From: Alteriqipengyuania lutimaris
GTDB taxonomy: Bacteria > Pseudomonadota > Alphaproteobacteria > Sphingomonadales > Sphingomonadaceae
DNA length: 64,000 nt
Direction of reading: 5' to 3'
Assembly: GCF_003363135.1 (NCBI RefSeq)
Contig: NZ_QRBB01000001.1
Location: 1,524,501-1,588,500, forward strand
The notes beneath the pieces were generated by a model that had not been told where the DNA came from, did no database searches, and saw only the letters and a program-made list of their open reading frames with translations. The position numbers and the translations under genes are program-made. Of this stretch, positions 38,554 to 48,416 are shown one piece after another. Every line of letters begins with the position of its first letter. Within the stretch, counting starts at the first letter, position 1.

Positions 38554-39168
38554 TTAAGCGGTCGGACGCTTCGAAGCAGCGCCTTCCCGAGCGAAAGTCT
38601 TGTGCAGGCGGTCGATGCGATATTGGGGCCAAACTCCGCTCGCCGCGCTTAGCCAAGGCAATGACTCGGCGAAGATAACCCGGGCACTCTGTCCATCCAC
38701 CGGCAGGTCGTTGGGGCCGGTCCAGTTGACCAGCAGGCATACGCCATCGTGGGCGAGGCTTTGCCAAGCGAGGTCCGCGACCTGCGCAATCTCTTTGTTC
38801 GAGAGAAAGTAGAGGATCTCGGAGAACACGATGAGGTCGAAAGTCCCTTCCGGCCATTCCCGGGGAACTTCGGCTCGGACGAGCGAGACGTGGTCGAGAT
38901 CTGCGAGGCGCGATTCTGCCAGCCACAAAGCGGCAGACGAGACGTCGATGCCCAGAACCGCGTCGCATATGCTCGTCAGTTCCGCGGTCAGCACGCCATT
39001 GGCGCATCCGACCTCCAGCGCACGCTCGAATCGGTTGGGAAAAAGCATCGCCAGCGTCGCATGCCGTTTGGCCGCCTCGTAGGCCTCGTTCTCAAAGCCC
39101 CATGGATCGGGGTCGCTCGCGAAGAGCGCGTCGAACGTCTGCCGCCGGTCCGACGGGTCATCTTTCAT
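38554..39168 (-). CDS. NodS-like SAM-dependent methyltransferase
   Basis: A 204-residue class I methyltransferase. The SAM-binding motif I is ALEVGCANGVLTAEL (about residues 45-59). The acidic loop VLGIDVSSAAL and motif IV TFDLIVFSEILYFL follow. The N-terminal FDALFASDPDPWGFENEAYEA is typical of the NodS branch, whose rhizobial member N-methylates an aminosugar. ATG 39168 overlaps the end of the deacetylase gene by 11 nt. With a PIG-L deacetylase next door, N-deacetylation followed by N-methylation of an aminosugar is an attractive reading. Confidence 0.85.
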   Translation of the reverse strand: MKDDPSDRRQTFDALFASDPDPWGFENEAYEAAKRHATLAMLFPNRFERALEVGCANGVLTAELTSICDAVLGIDVSSAALWLAESRLADLDHVSLVRAEVPREWPEGTFDLIVFSEILYFLSNKEIAQVADLAWQSLAHDGVCLLVNWTGPNDLPVDGQSARVIFAESLPWLSAASGVWPQYRIDRLHKTFAREGAASKRPTA

Positions 39169-39886
39169 AGAAGAACACCTCGGGATGGCTCGCGAAGTGC
39201 TCGAACAATGCGGGCGGCATTTTGAACCCTGCCGGATCGTCGTCGATCAGGTCGGTCATTTGGGAGACATAGGCATCCATTGCGTCGCGCTTTGCACGGT
39301 GAAACCGGCTGTCGAAGAACATGCCCAAGCGGTCTGGCACGGGACGCTCGCCGAAGCGCCCCCACACCGCGAAGCTCCAGAGCGCGGCGTTCGACAGGTC
39401 GGAGAGCATCCGCGCCACGATTGCGGCAGTCCGGTGATCGCAATGCGGATCCTCAACCCACGTCGACCAGATCGACTCAAAATTCGCGCAGCGGCGTTCC
39501 AGAAGGCGATCGACGATCTGCGGGGCGCTTTCGTCCGTCGTCTTGCCATCGGGCAGATGCGCACGGACCACGCGAATCGATTTGTCGGGAGCGAGCGCCG
39601 TCAGCGCGTTTTCGAACTCGGCCGCTCGCGCCGCAACCCGCCGCGCGGTGCCGAATTTCCGCGAGTTGGGGTGCGAGCCTTCACCATCGGTCAGCAACAG
39701 GATAGTGACCTCGCGCCCGCCGGCCAGCGCTGCCGCCAGCGCCATGCCGCAGCCCAATGTCTCGTCGTCCGGATGCGGGGCGATGATCAGCAATCGGCCC
39801 GGCGGAGCCAGCGCCTCGAGCGACACGTGGCGGACTGACTGGGCAGCGCGCAGGACCGAGCCTTCGGGCAGAGTGGGAACGCTCAT
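39158..39886 (-). CDS. PIG-L-family N-acetylglucosaminyl-type deacetylase
   Basis: A 242-residue Zn-dependent deacetylase of the PIG-L/LmbE family, which removes N-acetyl groups from GlcNAc-type substrates. The metal motif is APHPDDETLGCG (about residues 35-46), with the third ligand in DPHCDHRTAA (about 160). ATG 39886 is chosen because it overlaps the stop of the acyl-CoA dehydrogenase-like gene as ATGA. A longer frame to 40066 lies within that gene. It sits in a five-gene overlapping chain. Confidence 0.87.
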   Translation of the reverse strand: MSVPTLPEGSVLRAAQSVRHVSLEALAPPGRLLIIAPHPDDETLGCGMALAAALAGGREVTILLLTDGEGSHPNSRKFGTARRVAARAAEFENALTALAPDKSIRVVRAHLPDGKTTDESAPQIVDRLLERRCANFESIWSTWVEDPHCDHRTAAIVARMLSDLSNAALWSFAVWGRFGERPVPDRLGMFFDSRFHRAKRDAMDAYVSQMTDLIDDDPAGFKMPPALFEHFASHPEVFFYER

Positions 39887-40977
39887 AGCTGTTCGGCGCG
39901 CGCGGCTGCCGCTGCCAAGGCCTCGGCCGACTTGCCGCGTTTCGCGTCGGGCATGGCTTGGCACAGAAACAGGCGCAGGTCCCTCATCATGCGGTGAACG
40001 AACGAGCCCTCGAAATGCGCGGCCATGCCGAGCGCGCGCTCGACATTCTCCATGACCAGCCGACACGCATCCTCGGTCGCCTCACGTGCGAGCAAGGATA
40101 GCGCGGCCTTGCGGTCCTCAGCTCCGGCCGCTTCGACTTCATGGGCAGCGCGCAGCAGCCAAAGTCGGGCCGATTCTATCGCGATCGCGCTGGCAACGAT
40201 ACGGCGCTGCTGGCTCGGATCATCGGCGCGCTTGCGGTCGGTCAGTTGCCCCAGCATTGCATGATACAGCGCTTCGGCAGCGCCGAGATGGGCCGCGCAG
40301 TAGCGCCAGATACCACCTTCGAAATGAGGTTCGCGCAGATAATCACCCGGGGCGCCAATCAGCGCATCGTCGCGGACCTTAACCCCTGAGAACTCGTATT
40401 GACCAGACTGGGTGGCACGCATCCCACCCATCGACCAGGCCGAATAATCGCACCGCTCCGGCTCGTCCACCGGGACGAGCAGCAACTGCTGGCCTTCCGC
40501 CTTCGCGACCGTGACAATTGCCCGGCCGACCAGCCCGAGGCCGGAGGCGAAGCGCTTCGCTCCGGTTAGCGCCAACTCGCCCTCGCGACGATCGAAGCCG
40601 AGCGGATCGGCGGGATCGTCGGCACCCCACACGCCGAGAAGCGCGCCTGCTTCAATTGCGCTCGCCGCATTGCTCGCGGCGCCCTCGCTGCCGTACAGTG
40701 CGATCAGCTTGACCGCGTTCATGTGGCCTTCGAACAACCTTGCTAGCGACAGATTGGCCCGGCCCAGGGCGCGCAAGGCATCGAATGCATCGCGCGTTCC
40801 GGCCGGCTCGCAGCCCCAGCCTTCGCCGCCCCACCGCTTGGGCAAGCAGGCGCGCAGCCAGCCGCGTTCGGCCAACAGCGAAACCTCTTCGGAAAGCGAA
40901 CCGCCCGAGCAATCCGAGGCCGGAGCCAATTGGCGAACCGCCGTCTCGAGCTCTCTTGTCGAAGCCGCGTCAGGCAT
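39883..40977 (-). CDS. acyl-CoA dehydrogenase-like flavoprotein
   Basis: A 364-residue protein with acyl-CoA dehydrogenase-like layout: an N-terminal helical domain (LAERGWLRACLPKRWGGEGWG), a middle beta domain (LTGAKRFASGLGLVGRAIVTV, about residues 120-140) and a C-terminal helical bundle. The sequence is divergent, and the canonical catalytic Glu position cannot be placed with confidence. Its role may be oxidation of an ACP- or CoA-linked chain in a biosynthetic pathway. ATG 40977 overlaps the glycosyltransferase stop by 8 nt. Confidence 0.78.
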   Translation of the reverse strand: MPDAASTRELETAVRQLAPASDCSGGSLSEEVSLLAERGWLRACLPKRWGGEGWGCEPAGTRDAFDALRALGRANLSLARLFEGHMNAVKLIALYGSEGAASNAASAIEAGALLGVWGADDPADPLGFDRREGELALTGAKRFASGLGLVGRAIVTVAKAEGQQLLLVPVDEPERCDYSAWSMGGMRATQSGQYEFSGVKVRDDALIGAPGDYLREPHFEGGIWRYCAAHLGAAEALYHAMLGQLTDRKRADDPSQQRRIVASAIAIESARLWLLRAAHEVEAAGAEDRKAALSLLAREATEDACRLVMENVERALGMAAHFEGSFVHRMMRDLRLFLCQAMPDAKRGKSAEALAAAAARAEQL

Positions 40978-42103
40978 CGTCCAGACCGTAGCTAGCCGCA
41001 AGCTTGCGCGCGATCTGCAGTTCGCGCTGCACGGCGCTGAACGTCATGGGGGCGCAGGTTTTCGGGAGCTCATGAAACCCCCGGCTCGCGCCGCCAATTA
41101 TCTCCATCCACAAGGTCGCTTCGTCGTGCAGGAGCCAAACCGGCTTTAAGCGGGAATCGCATTCCGGATCGGCGGAAAGCGCACGTTCCGCCAAGGCATC
41201 GCCGCATCCCCCCAATGCCCGTCCGGTCAGGCGGGCGGAGGTGCGGGTTCCGAAATTCTCCATCGCATTTACCGTGAACCCCGCCCCGAGCATCGCATCG
41301 CACAACGCGCGATCTTCCCCGACGGGAGGGGTCGGCAGGCCGCCGAGCCTGAAATAGCTGGCCGCATTCATCGCCAGGCTCGCGCCGGAGGGTCGGAGAG
41401 CGAGGGTACATGCCCGCCCACAGGTCCAGTACCGCCAGAGGCGGTCGCACAGGCCGAGATAGGCGCGCTCTGCATCGCCGACTTCGCGGACTTGCGCAGG
41501 CAGCGCAGAAAGCTCGGCTTCATCGAGCAAGACATCCTCGCAGATGAGGTCGTAGCCTTCTGACAGGAGGCGGAGCCCTTTATCGATCCAGCCCTTGCCC
41601 ACCATCGTGTCGGCATCGGTGGTGAAGAGAGCACCTTGGGGTGCCGCCCGTACCGCCATATCGAGCGCGAGCCTGCGGGAGTGCGGCGCGTTGCAGATCG
41701 TGCGATCGAAGGACACCTCAACCGCAAGGAACGGTATGCCCTCGCGCAGAGCCCATCGCTCGATCAGCTCGGGCGAAGAATCGCTTGTATCGTTCAACAC
41801 GAACACTGCGCATCCGGTGAAGGGCACGCCATGCATGGCAGCGGAAATCGCCTTGAGCGTGGTGGGGAGGCGGCGTTCCTCGTTGCGTACCGGGATGGCG
41901 ATTGCGAAGTCGCAACCGCGCTTCAGTGAGCCCCTGCAACCCATTAACTCGGCCTTGCCAACGAACGGCGGGCTCGCAAGAAGGGCAGCAAGTTCGGCTT
42001 CTTCCGCCGATGCCGGTCCTCGGCCCAGTCCTTCGTGGGAAAAATCGGGCATGGAAAGTTGGGGCCGGACCTCATGGTGCCCGACCCCGGCCATTGCAGT
42101 CAT
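40970..42103 (-). CDS. family 2 glycosyltransferase
   Basis: A 377-residue GT-A-fold glycosyltransferase. The nucleotide-sugar-binding start is [21 protein letters not shown] (about residues 66-86). The DxD equivalent is [16 protein letters not shown] (about 162-177). A conserved acidic [11 protein letters not shown] region lies near 265. No transmembrane helices are evident. ATG 42103 overlaps the stop of the DUF892 gene as ATGA. With deacetylase, methyltransferase and dehydrogenase neighbours, it probably makes a modified glycolipid or small glycoside; the product is unknown. Confidence 0.85.
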   Translation of the reverse strand: MTAMAGVGHHEVRPQLSMPDFSHEGLGRGPASAEEAELAALLASPPFVGKAELMGCRGSLKRGCDFAIAIPVRNEERRLPTTLKAISAAMHGVPFTGCAVFVLNDTSDSSPELIERWALREGIPFLAVEVSFDRTICNAPHSRRLALDMAVRAAPQGALFTTDADTMVGKGWIDKGLRLLSEGYDLICEDVLLDEAELSALPAQVREVGDAERAYLGLCDRLWRYWTCGRACTLALRPSGASLAMNAASYFRLGGLPTPPVGEDRALCDAMLGAGFTVNAMENFGTRTSARLTGRALGGCGDALAERALSADPECDSRLKPVWLLHDEATLWMEIIGGASRGFHELPKTCAPMTFSAVQRELQIARKLAASYGLDDA

Positions 42104-42594
42104 TTCGCCGCCAGGTTTACGCTGCGTTCGGCAAGATCGCTCAGGTTATCATCCGTGTCGTAGATGTCTTCGGTGATCGCATCGAGTTTGGCGACATGAT
42201 CGCTCTTGCCGAGCGCTTCGGCGAAGGCCTTGGAGGTGCCGAAGCCGCAGATGCCGTAATGGCACATCCGCTGGTACTGGGCGACGATCACCACGTCGCG
42301 TACGTCATCGTCGGAGATATCGGCATCGAGGGCGTGCTTGCGGGCCTCCTTCACAAGGCCTTCCATCCCCTTGCAGTGCTCCTTTTCGTCGATCCCGCAA
42401 TCGTCGAGCAGTCCCTTAATCGTCTTGGTGTGCTTAGCGATGCCTTCGGCACCCTTTTCCAGCTTGGTCTTGAGCTTGGCGTCGCCTGCCTTTCTCGCAA
42501 GTTCGCGCACGACCTTTTCCATCTGGTCGTTGGCGGACCAAAGGTCGGCCAGTTCTTCGGTGTAGCAATCGGTGAGGTTTTCGGGGGCGGACAT
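42100..42594 (-). CDS. DUF892 (YciE/YciF-like) ferritin-like protein
   Basis: A 164-residue four-helix ferritin-like protein of the DUF892 family, usually induced by general stress. Features are [21 protein letters not shown], a middle helix with [16 protein letters not shown] and the helix [25 protein letters not shown] 42594 is preferred because AAGGAA lies six bases upstream; the frame extends to a GTG at 42609. It heads the overlapping chain on this strand and is divergent from the catalase operon. Confidence 0.85.
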   Translation of the reverse strand: MSAPENLTDCYTEELADLWSANDQMEKVVRELARKAGDAKLKTKLEKGAEGIAKHTKTIKGLLDDCGIDEKEHCKGMEGLVKEARKHALDADISDDDVRDVVIVAQYQRMCHYGICGFGTSKAFAEALGKSDHVAKLDAITEDIYDTDDNLSDLAERSVNLAAK

Positions 42595-42640
42595 AGGATG
42601 TTCCTTCACGGTTGGCTCGCACTCGCGAGACCTTTCGCGA

Positions 42641-42680
42641 GCGGGTATCCTAATGGCGAAGCAGGTATTCGTTCCCGAAC
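42641..42680 (-). promoter_or_regulatory. possible EcfG-type general-stress promoter
   Basis: On the minus strand GGAAC (complement of GTTCC at 42671-42675) lies about 80 bases upstream of the DUF892 start. A weak ATTA follows 16 bases later in place of the expected CGTT. The -35 half matches the alphaproteobacterial general-stress sigma factor EcfG; the -10 half is poor, so this is only a candidate. Confidence 0.3.
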
Positions 42681-42891
42681 CGACAAATACAAATTTCGAC
42701 CATCATCAAATGTTAGTTTATACTTCAAACAAGACTTGCCAAAACGGACCGTGAGAGAATTCGCCCTCAAGCTAATATTTGTTAGAGATACACTTTTATT
42801 GACGTTGTTGCAGATATTTTTCGTCGAGAATGCAACCCTTGGCGAAGGGCGCCGTTGGGGAGGGATAGATACCCCAACTTCGGAGCACTCG

Positions 42892-44985
42892 ATGGCCAAG
42901 GAATTCGACCTTTCGGACGGTGGCGCAAACCACCAGAAGCCCAAGAGCGACGATGACGTGATGACGACCGCGCAGGGTCATCCGATCGCGGACGATCAGA
43001 ACTGGCTCACCGCCGGTCCGCGCGGGCCGCAGTTGCTCGAAGACCATATCGCGCGCGAGAAGATCTTCCATTTCGACCATGAACGCATTCCCGAGCGGGT
43101 TGTTCACGCCCGCGGGTATGGTGTGCATGGTCATTTCGAGCTGAAGAAAGCGATCCCGCAATATTCGCGGGCGCGCATCTTCAATGAAGTGGGTGTAAAG
43201 GTGCCCACCTTCACGCGCTTCTCCACGGTAGCGGGCAACAAGGGCTCGCCCGACTTGGCACGCGACGTGCGCGGGTTCGCGACCAAGTTCTATACGCAGG
43301 AGGGCAACTGGGACCTCGTCGGCAACAACATCCCGGTGTTCTTCATTCAGGATGCGATCAAGTTTCCCGACCTGATCCATGCGGCCAAGCCCGCGCCCGA
43401 TCGCGGCTTCCCGCAGGCGCAGACCGCACACGACAATTTCTGGGATTTCATTTCCCTCAGCCCCGAAGCGATGAACATGGTCATGTGGATCATGTCCGAC
43501 CGCACGATCCCGCGCTCGTTCCGGTTCATGGAAGGCTTCGGCGTCCATACTTTCCGGCTGGTCAACGAAAAGGGCGAGAGCCACTTCGTCAAGTTCCACT
43601 GGAAGCCGAAGCTGGGCCTCCAGTCGGTGGTCTGGAACGAGGCGCTCAAGGTCAACGGGATGGACCCCGACTTCCATCGCCGCGACATGTGGGACGCGAT
43701 CGACGCCGGCGACTTCCCGCAATGGGATCTCGGCATTCAGGTCTTCGACGAGGATTTCGCGGAGGAGTTCGAATTCGACGTCCTCGACGCGACCAAGATC
43801 ATTCCCGAGGAACAGGTCCCGGTGGAGATCATCGGCACACTGACGCTTGACGCCAATGTCGACAATTTCTTCGCCGAGACCGAGCAGGTTGCCTTTTGCA
43901 CGCAGAACATCGTGCCGGGCATCGACCACTCGGACGATCCGCTGCTGCAGGGCCGCAATTTCAGCTATCTCGACACGCAGCTCAAGCGGCTGGGCGGTCC
44001 CAACTTCACCCACCTGCCGATCAACGCGCCCAAGTGCCCCGTGCGGCATTTCCAGCAGGACGGGCACATGGCGATGAGCAACCCCAAGGGTCGCGTGAAT
44101 TATGAGCCCAACAGTTGGGGCGACGGTGATGGTAAGGAAGAGGATCGCGGTCCGCGCGCCTGCCCAATGAACGGGTTCACGAGCTACGAAGCCCCGGTCA
44201 CCGGGCCCAAGGTGCGGGTGCGCAGCGAAACCTTCGCTGATCACTACAGCCAGGCGCGCCAGTTCTACATCAGCCAGACCCCGGTCGAGCAGACCCACAT
44301 GGCCAATGCGCTGACCTTCGAACTCTCGAAGGTGGAGCGCGTGAGCATCCGCCAGCGGATGGTCGGCCATCTGCGGCACATCGACGACGGTCTCGCGCAG
44401 GAGGTCGCTGATGGCCTGGGCCTCGCCGAACTGCCCGCCAAGGTGCCCGCCGCGCGCGAGCCGATCACCGACCTGCCTGAGAGCCCGGCGCTCTCGATCC
44501 TCAAGAATGGACCCGACAGCTTCAAGGGCCGCAAGCTCGGGATCTACATCGCCGAAGGCGGCGATGCGGGCGTGGTCAAGGCGCTCAAGGACGCAGCAGA
44601 AGCTGCGGGCGGCATGGTCGAAATCGTCGCGCCGCATGTCGCGGGGGCCAAGCTCTCCGACGGCAAGATGATGGAAGCGGACGAGAAGATCGATGGTGGT
44701 CCATCGGTGGCCTACGACGCTGTCGCGGTGGTGATGAGCGAGGCTTCCGCCAAGCGGTACAACACCGACAAGCCGAGCATCGACTTCGTCAACGACGCTT
44801 TCGCCCACGCCAAGTTCGTCGCCTACGTCCCCGCGGTACAGCCGCTCTTCGAAACGGCTGGCGTGTGGAACTGGATGGACGACGGCTTTGTCGACGTTTC
44901 CTCGGGCAAGGATGCCGCGAGCAATTTCATCGAGAAGTGCGGCAAGCTGCGCTTCTGGGACCGCGAGAGCGTAAAGCAGGATTGA
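42892..44985 (+). CDS. katE: large-subunit catalase (KatE/HPII type)
   Basis: A heme catalase degrading hydrogen peroxide, 697 residues, of the large-subunit clade. The catalytic His is in [13 protein letters not shown] (about residue 68). The active Asn is in [17 protein letters not shown] (about 141), and the proximal heme Tyr is in [10 protein letters not shown] (about 355). Residues from about 545 form the flavodoxin/DJ-1-like domain typical of this clade ([17 protein letters not shown]). ATG 42892 follows a purine-rich GGAG; the frame is open further upstream without coding character. It leads a run with SRPBCC, ADH and SDR genes. Confidence 0.95.
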   Translation: MAKEFDLSDGGANHQKPKSDDDVMTTAQGHPIADDQNWLTAGPRGPQLLEDHIAREKIFHFDHERIPERVVHARGYGVHGHFELKKAIPQYSRARIFNEVGVKVPTFTRFSTVAGNKGSPDLARDVRGFATKFYTQEGNWDLVGNNIPVFFIQDAIKFPDLIHAAKPAPDRGFPQAQTAHDNFWDFISLSPEAMNMVMWIMSDRTIPRSFRFMEGFGVHTFRLVNEKGESHFVKFHWKPKLGLQSVVWNEALKVNGMDPDFHRRDMWDAIDAGDFPQWDLGIQVFDEDFAEEFEFDVLDATKIIPEEQVPVEIIGTLTLDANVDNFFAETEQVAFCTQNIVPGIDHSDDPLLQGRNFSYLDTQLKRLGGPNFTHLPINAPKCPVRHFQQDGHMAMSNPKGRVNYEPNSWGDGDGKEEDRGPRACPMNGFTSYEAPVTGPKVRVRSETFADHYSQARQFYISQTPVEQTHMANALTFELSKVERVSIRQRMVGHLRHIDDGLAQEVADGLGLAELPAKVPAAREPITDLPESPALSILKNGPDSFKGRKLGIYIAEGGDAGVVKALKDAAEAAGGMVEIVAPHVAGAKLSDGKMMEADEKIDGGPSVAYDAVAVVMSEASAKRYNTDKPSIDFVNDAFAHAKFVAYVPAVQPLFETAGVWNWMDDGFVDVSSGKDAASNFIEKCGKLRFWDRESVKQD

Positions 44986-45002
44986 GTGGGAAGGACACGG
45001 AC

Positions 45003-45659
45003 ATGAAACAGACCCGACAAATAGGCATCGCAGGAAGTGTCGCGGCCGCAGGGGTCGCACTGGGGGCCGCCGCCTTCGGCGCGTTCCTCTCGCGCCGCCA
45101 CCAGGGCGGCAGGGACGATGCGCCGCAATTCGCACGACGCACCAACCAGGGCGAACACGCCCTGGTCGGCCGCTCGGTCACGATCCGCAAGCCCGCCGCC
45201 GAACTTTACGCCTACTGGCGGGATTTCGCGAACCTTCCCGAGTTCATGGAGAACGTCGAGACGATCACCAAGCAGGGCGGCGCGAAAGGCCGCGCGGTGT
45301 GGACGATCAAAGCTCCCGGTGGGACCAGCGTCGACCTGAAGACCGAGATCGCCGAGGACGTCGAGAACGAGCGCATCGCCTGGCGATCGCTCGACGGGTC
45401 GGACATCAACACAAAGGGCGAGGTTACCTTCACGCAGGCGCCCGGCGATCGCGGTACGCGCGTATCGCTTCACATCGAGTACGACGCCCCGGGCGGTGTG
45501 GTGGGCCGCGCGCTCGCCAAGGCCTTCCTGCGCGAACCCGAGGTGCAGGCGAGGCACGACCTCAAACGCTTCAAGATGCTGATGGAAACCGGCGAAATTG
45601 CAACCTCCGCGCACCGCAAGAGCGAGACGCGAGAAGCAAAGCAACAGGAGAACGCATAA
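45003..45659 (+). CDS. SRPBCC (START-like) membrane-anchored protein
   Basis: A 218-residue protein with one N-terminal hydrophobic helix (about residues 8-30) and an SRPBCC/cyclase-dehydrase-type ligand-binding domain. The domain shows SVTIRKPAAELYAYWRDFANLPEFM, then KTEIAEDVENERIAWRSL and VSLHIEYDAPGGVVG. These proteins bind hydrophobic ligands; the ligand is unknown. It begins 17 nt after katE with an AAGGA-type site. Its TAA overlaps the next ATG (TAATG). Confidence 0.85.
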   Translation: MKQTRQIGIAGSVAAAGVALGAAAFGAFLSRRHQGGRDDAPQFARRTNQGEHALVGRSVTIRKPAAELYAYWRDFANLPEFMENVETITKQGGAKGRAVWTIKAPGGTSVDLKTEIAEDVENERIAWRSLDGSDINTKGEVTFTQAPGDRGTRVSLHIEYDAPGGVVGRALAKAFLREPEVQARHDLKRFKMLMETGEIATSAHRKSETREAKQQENA

Positions 45660-46852
45660 TGCGCGCACTTACATGGCAAGGTACGCACGATGTGCGAGTG
45701 GACAACGTGCCCGATCCCGAGATCATCAACCCGCGTGACGCGATCCTCAAGATCACCTCGACCGCGATCTGCGGGTCCGACCTGCACCTTTACGATGGCG
45801 TGATCCCCGGCGTGCTGCCCGGCGACGTTCTCGGCCATGAATTCATGGGCGAGGTCGTGGAGACCGGGAAGGACAGCACGCTCAAGAAGGGCCAGCGCGT
45901 CGTCGTTCCCTTCACGATCAGCTGCGGCAACTGCTTCCATTGCCAGATCACGCAATACTCGGCCTGCGAGAATTCGAACCCGGCGGAAAAACAGGACATG
46001 TCCGCCACGCTCTATGGCCATCCAATGTCCGCGCTGTTCGGCTACTCGCACCTCACCGGTGGCTATTCCGGCGGGCAAGCAGAGTATGTGCGCGTGCCGT
46101 TCTCCGATGTCGGCCCGATCGTGATCCCCGATCACCTGGAGGACGATAAGGTGCTGTTCCTGTCGGACATCCTGCCGACCGGCTGGATGGGCGCTGAGAA
46201 TGCCGAGATCCAGCCCGACGATACCGTGGCGGTCTGGGGTTGCGGCCCGGTGGGGCTGTTCGCCGTGCAGTCCGCGCTCGTGATGGGCGCGAGCAAGGTG
46301 ATCGCGATCGATCATCATCCGCACCGGCTGGAACTGGCGAGGCAACTCGGCGCGGAGGTCATCAATTTCGAGACGACCGAAGTGCGCGAGGCGCTGATGG
46401 AAATGTCCGGCGGGATCGGCGTGGATGCGGTGATCGATGCGGTAGGGATGGAATCGCACGGCTTCGCGGTCGACAACATGCTTGACATGGTGAAGCAGAC
46501 CATCGGCATGGGGGCGGATCGCGCGGCGGCGCTCAAGCAGGCGATCCTCGCGGTGCGCCCCGGCGGGCGCGTGTCGATCCCCGGCGTCTATGGCGGGATG
46601 ACGGACAAGTTCCCGCTCGGCGCGCTGATGGAGAAGGGCCTGAAGGTTAATTCGGGCCAGACGCACGTGCAGCGCTACACCAAGCCGCTGCTCGACAAGA
46701 TCGAGGATGGCACTCTCGACACCACATTCCTGATCTCGCACCGCCTGCCGCTCGAAGACGCTGCGCGCGGGTACAAGAACTTCCGCGAGCAACAGGACAG
46801 CTGGACCAAGGTGATCCTCAAACCCGGCATGGAAATGGAGAAAGCTGCATGA
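45659..46852 (+). CDS. zinc-dependent alcohol dehydrogenase (FdhA-like)
   Basis: A 397-residue medium-chain dehydrogenase. The catalytic-zinc region is AICGSDLHLYDG followed by LGHEFMGEV. The structural-zinc cysteines are in SCGNCFHCQ and the later ACENSN. The NAD(P)-binding GCGPVGLFA lies near residue 196. The insertion around residues 100-145 and the closing RLPLEDAARGYKNF resemble glutathione-independent formaldehyde-dehydrogenase-like ADHs common in stress operons. It is translationally coupled to both neighbours (TAATG upstream, ATGA downstream). Confidence 0.9.
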   Translation: MRALTWQGTHDVRVDNVPDPEIINPRDAILKITSTAICGSDLHLYDGVIPGVLPGDVLGHEFMGEVVETGKDSTLKKGQRVVVPFTISCGNCFHCQITQYSACENSNPAEKQDMSATLYGHPMSALFGYSHLTGGYSGGQAEYVRVPFSDVGPIVIPDHLEDDKVLFLSDILPTGWMGAENAEIQPDDTVAVWGCGPVGLFAVQSALVMGASKVIAIDHHPHRLELARQLGAEVINFETTEVREALMEMSGGIGVDAVIDAVGMESHGFAVDNMLDMVKQTIGMGADRAAALKQAILAVRPGGRVSIPGVYGGMTDKFPLGALMEKGLKVNSGQTHVQRYTKPLLDKIEDGTLDTTFLISHRLPLEDAARGYKNFREQQDSWTKVILKPGMEMEKAA

Positions 46853-47643
46853 GCAAGCACCCGATCGACAAGCTTTCCGGTTTCTGCGTCGTCACCGGCG
46901 CGTCCAGCGGGATCGGATTGGAACTCGCCAAGCTCGCTGCGAAGGACGGATGCGACCTGCTGATCGTGGCCGACCGCGATCTCGCCTCCGCCGAAGCCAC
47001 GCTGCACGATTGCGGCGCGGCATCGGTGGAGCGGATCGAAGTCGATCTCGGCACCGCGAAGGGCATCGAGGATCTGATGAACAAGATCGGCGAGCGCGAG
47101 GTCGACGTCCTGATCGCGAACGCGGGGCACGGCCTCGGCGATGCGTTCTTCGTCCAGCAGTGGACCGACATTGCGCATGTGATCGATACCAACATCAAGG
47201 GGACGGTGTCGCTGGTTCACAAGGTCGGCGCGCGCATGGTGCTGCGCGAACGGGGGCGCATCCTCGTCACCGGCTCGATCGCGGGCGACATGCCCGGCGC
47301 GTATCAGCTCGTCTACAATTCGACCAAGGCTTTCGTGAACGATTTCTGCGTCGGGCTGGCGAACGAGATCAAGCACACCGATGTCGTGATTTCCTGCCTG
47401 ATGCCCGGCGTGACCGACACGCAGTTCTTCGAGCGCGCCGGGATGGAAGACACGCAGGCCGGGCAGATGGACAACAAGTCCGATCCGGCGAAGGTCGCCC
47501 GCGATGGCTATCACGCGCTTCTCAAAGGCGAGACGCAGGAGGTCAGCGGCATCATGAACAAGGTGCAGGACCTGTTCGCCGACATTCTCCCAGACGAACT
47601 GGTCGCGCAGATGCACCGCCGCCTTGCGCAGCCCGAGCGCTAG
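46849..47643 (+). CDS. short-chain dehydrogenase/reductase
   Basis: A 264-residue SDR enzyme. The cofactor motif is VTGASSGIGLEL (about residues 14-25), NAG is present as ANAGHGLGD near 85, and the active site Ser and YxxxK are in TGSIAGDM and YNSTKAF (about 140-160). The C-terminal region lacks membrane segments. It is the last gene of the catalase block, overlapping the ADH gene by 4 nt. Substrate and cofactor preference are not determined. Confidence 0.9.
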   Translation: MSKHPIDKLSGFCVVTGASSGIGLELAKLAAKDGCDLLIVADRDLASAEATLHDCGAASVERIEVDLGTAKGIEDLMNKIGEREVDVLIANAGHGLGDAFFVQQWTDIAHVIDTNIKGTVSLVHKVGARMVLRERGRILVTGSIAGDMPGAYQLVYNSTKAFVNDFCVGLANEIKHTDVVISCLMPGVTDTQFFERAGMEDTQAGQMDNKSDPAKVARDGYHALLKGETQEVSGIMNKVQDLFADILPDELVAQMHRRLAQPER

Positions 47644-48164
47644 CCTGGGCCAAAACTTCTCTGACAGAATTAGCCGCGAATTTCTGAATCGTATGGCACA
47701 GGACCTGCCTCCAAGCCTGGAGTTGCTTCCCTAATGGTCACACACAGGCGCTATTGTCGGAACGTCGGCGGCGCATGTTCCTGACAGCCGCCGTGGAGGG
47801 TGCGCCCCTTTCTCCGACAGAAGATACCGACACCCCTGCCGCGCGAAAGGCTTATTCAAGCGATTGCCGACGACGATGAAGGAGCACTGCTTTCGCGGTT
47901 GGAGGCCCCCGAACTCGAACGCGAAGGGTCATCGGTAAGGTAGCGTGATCGACGCCATCTGATTGCTGTGTCGCCAACCCGACAGAGTCCGCTTACGGTA
48001 GATGCCGAAGCATTCTCTAACGACCGAAATTAGGGCGCGTAGCCGACTGCCCGCTTTTCCCAATCGCTGCCAGGCAGAAAGTGGGCCGTGAGCGGAATGG
48101 CAGTTATCGGACGAACGACGCCTACAGCTGCCTTTAAAAAGGAGGTGCCAGCTACAGCCATCGA
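47644..48164. other. gene-poor stretch with coding-like fragments
   Basis: No complete gene is supportable between the SDR gene and the HEPN gene. Short pieces have coding-like composition in different plus-strand frames, for example a frame ending at 47943 with PRERLIQAIADDDEG. No starts or ribosome-binding sites go with them. This looks like eroded genes at the edge of an accessory island. Confidence 0.45.
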
Positions 48165-48416
48165 TCAAGAGTCTCCAATTGCGCTATCGCGCAGTGGCTG
48201 CAGCAATACCGCGATCTCATCGGCGACGGAAGCTAGCGCCCTCACGCGTTCGACCAATTCCTCGCGTTCCGCCCGCAGTGACTGCTCAGCGGCCTCGCTC
48301 TTGCGCCTGGCTCGCTCCTCTTCGGGCTCGTCCTTCGATGGAGCAGCCGTGATGACATGGTGGAAGGATATGCGGGCCTCTACAACTTCGCCCAGCCTTT
48401 GTGGGTCGTCGCCGGC
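48165..48416 (-). pseudogene. possible C-terminal gene remnant, charged coiled coil
   Basis: A minus-strand frame open from 48416 to the TGA at 48165 (83 codons) reads as a charged helical sequence (EEERARRKSEAAEQSLRAER, later LVERVRALASVADEI). It has no upstream start codon. Its plus-strand shadow has the Ser/Arg-rich look of antisense. It overlaps the assumed 5' end of the HEPN gene, so one of the two is mis-started or eroded here. Confidence 0.4.

Noticed and set aside
42796..45135. 779-codon minus-strand open frame
   Set aside because: Antisense of the large catalase, whose active-site residues are all on the plus strand.
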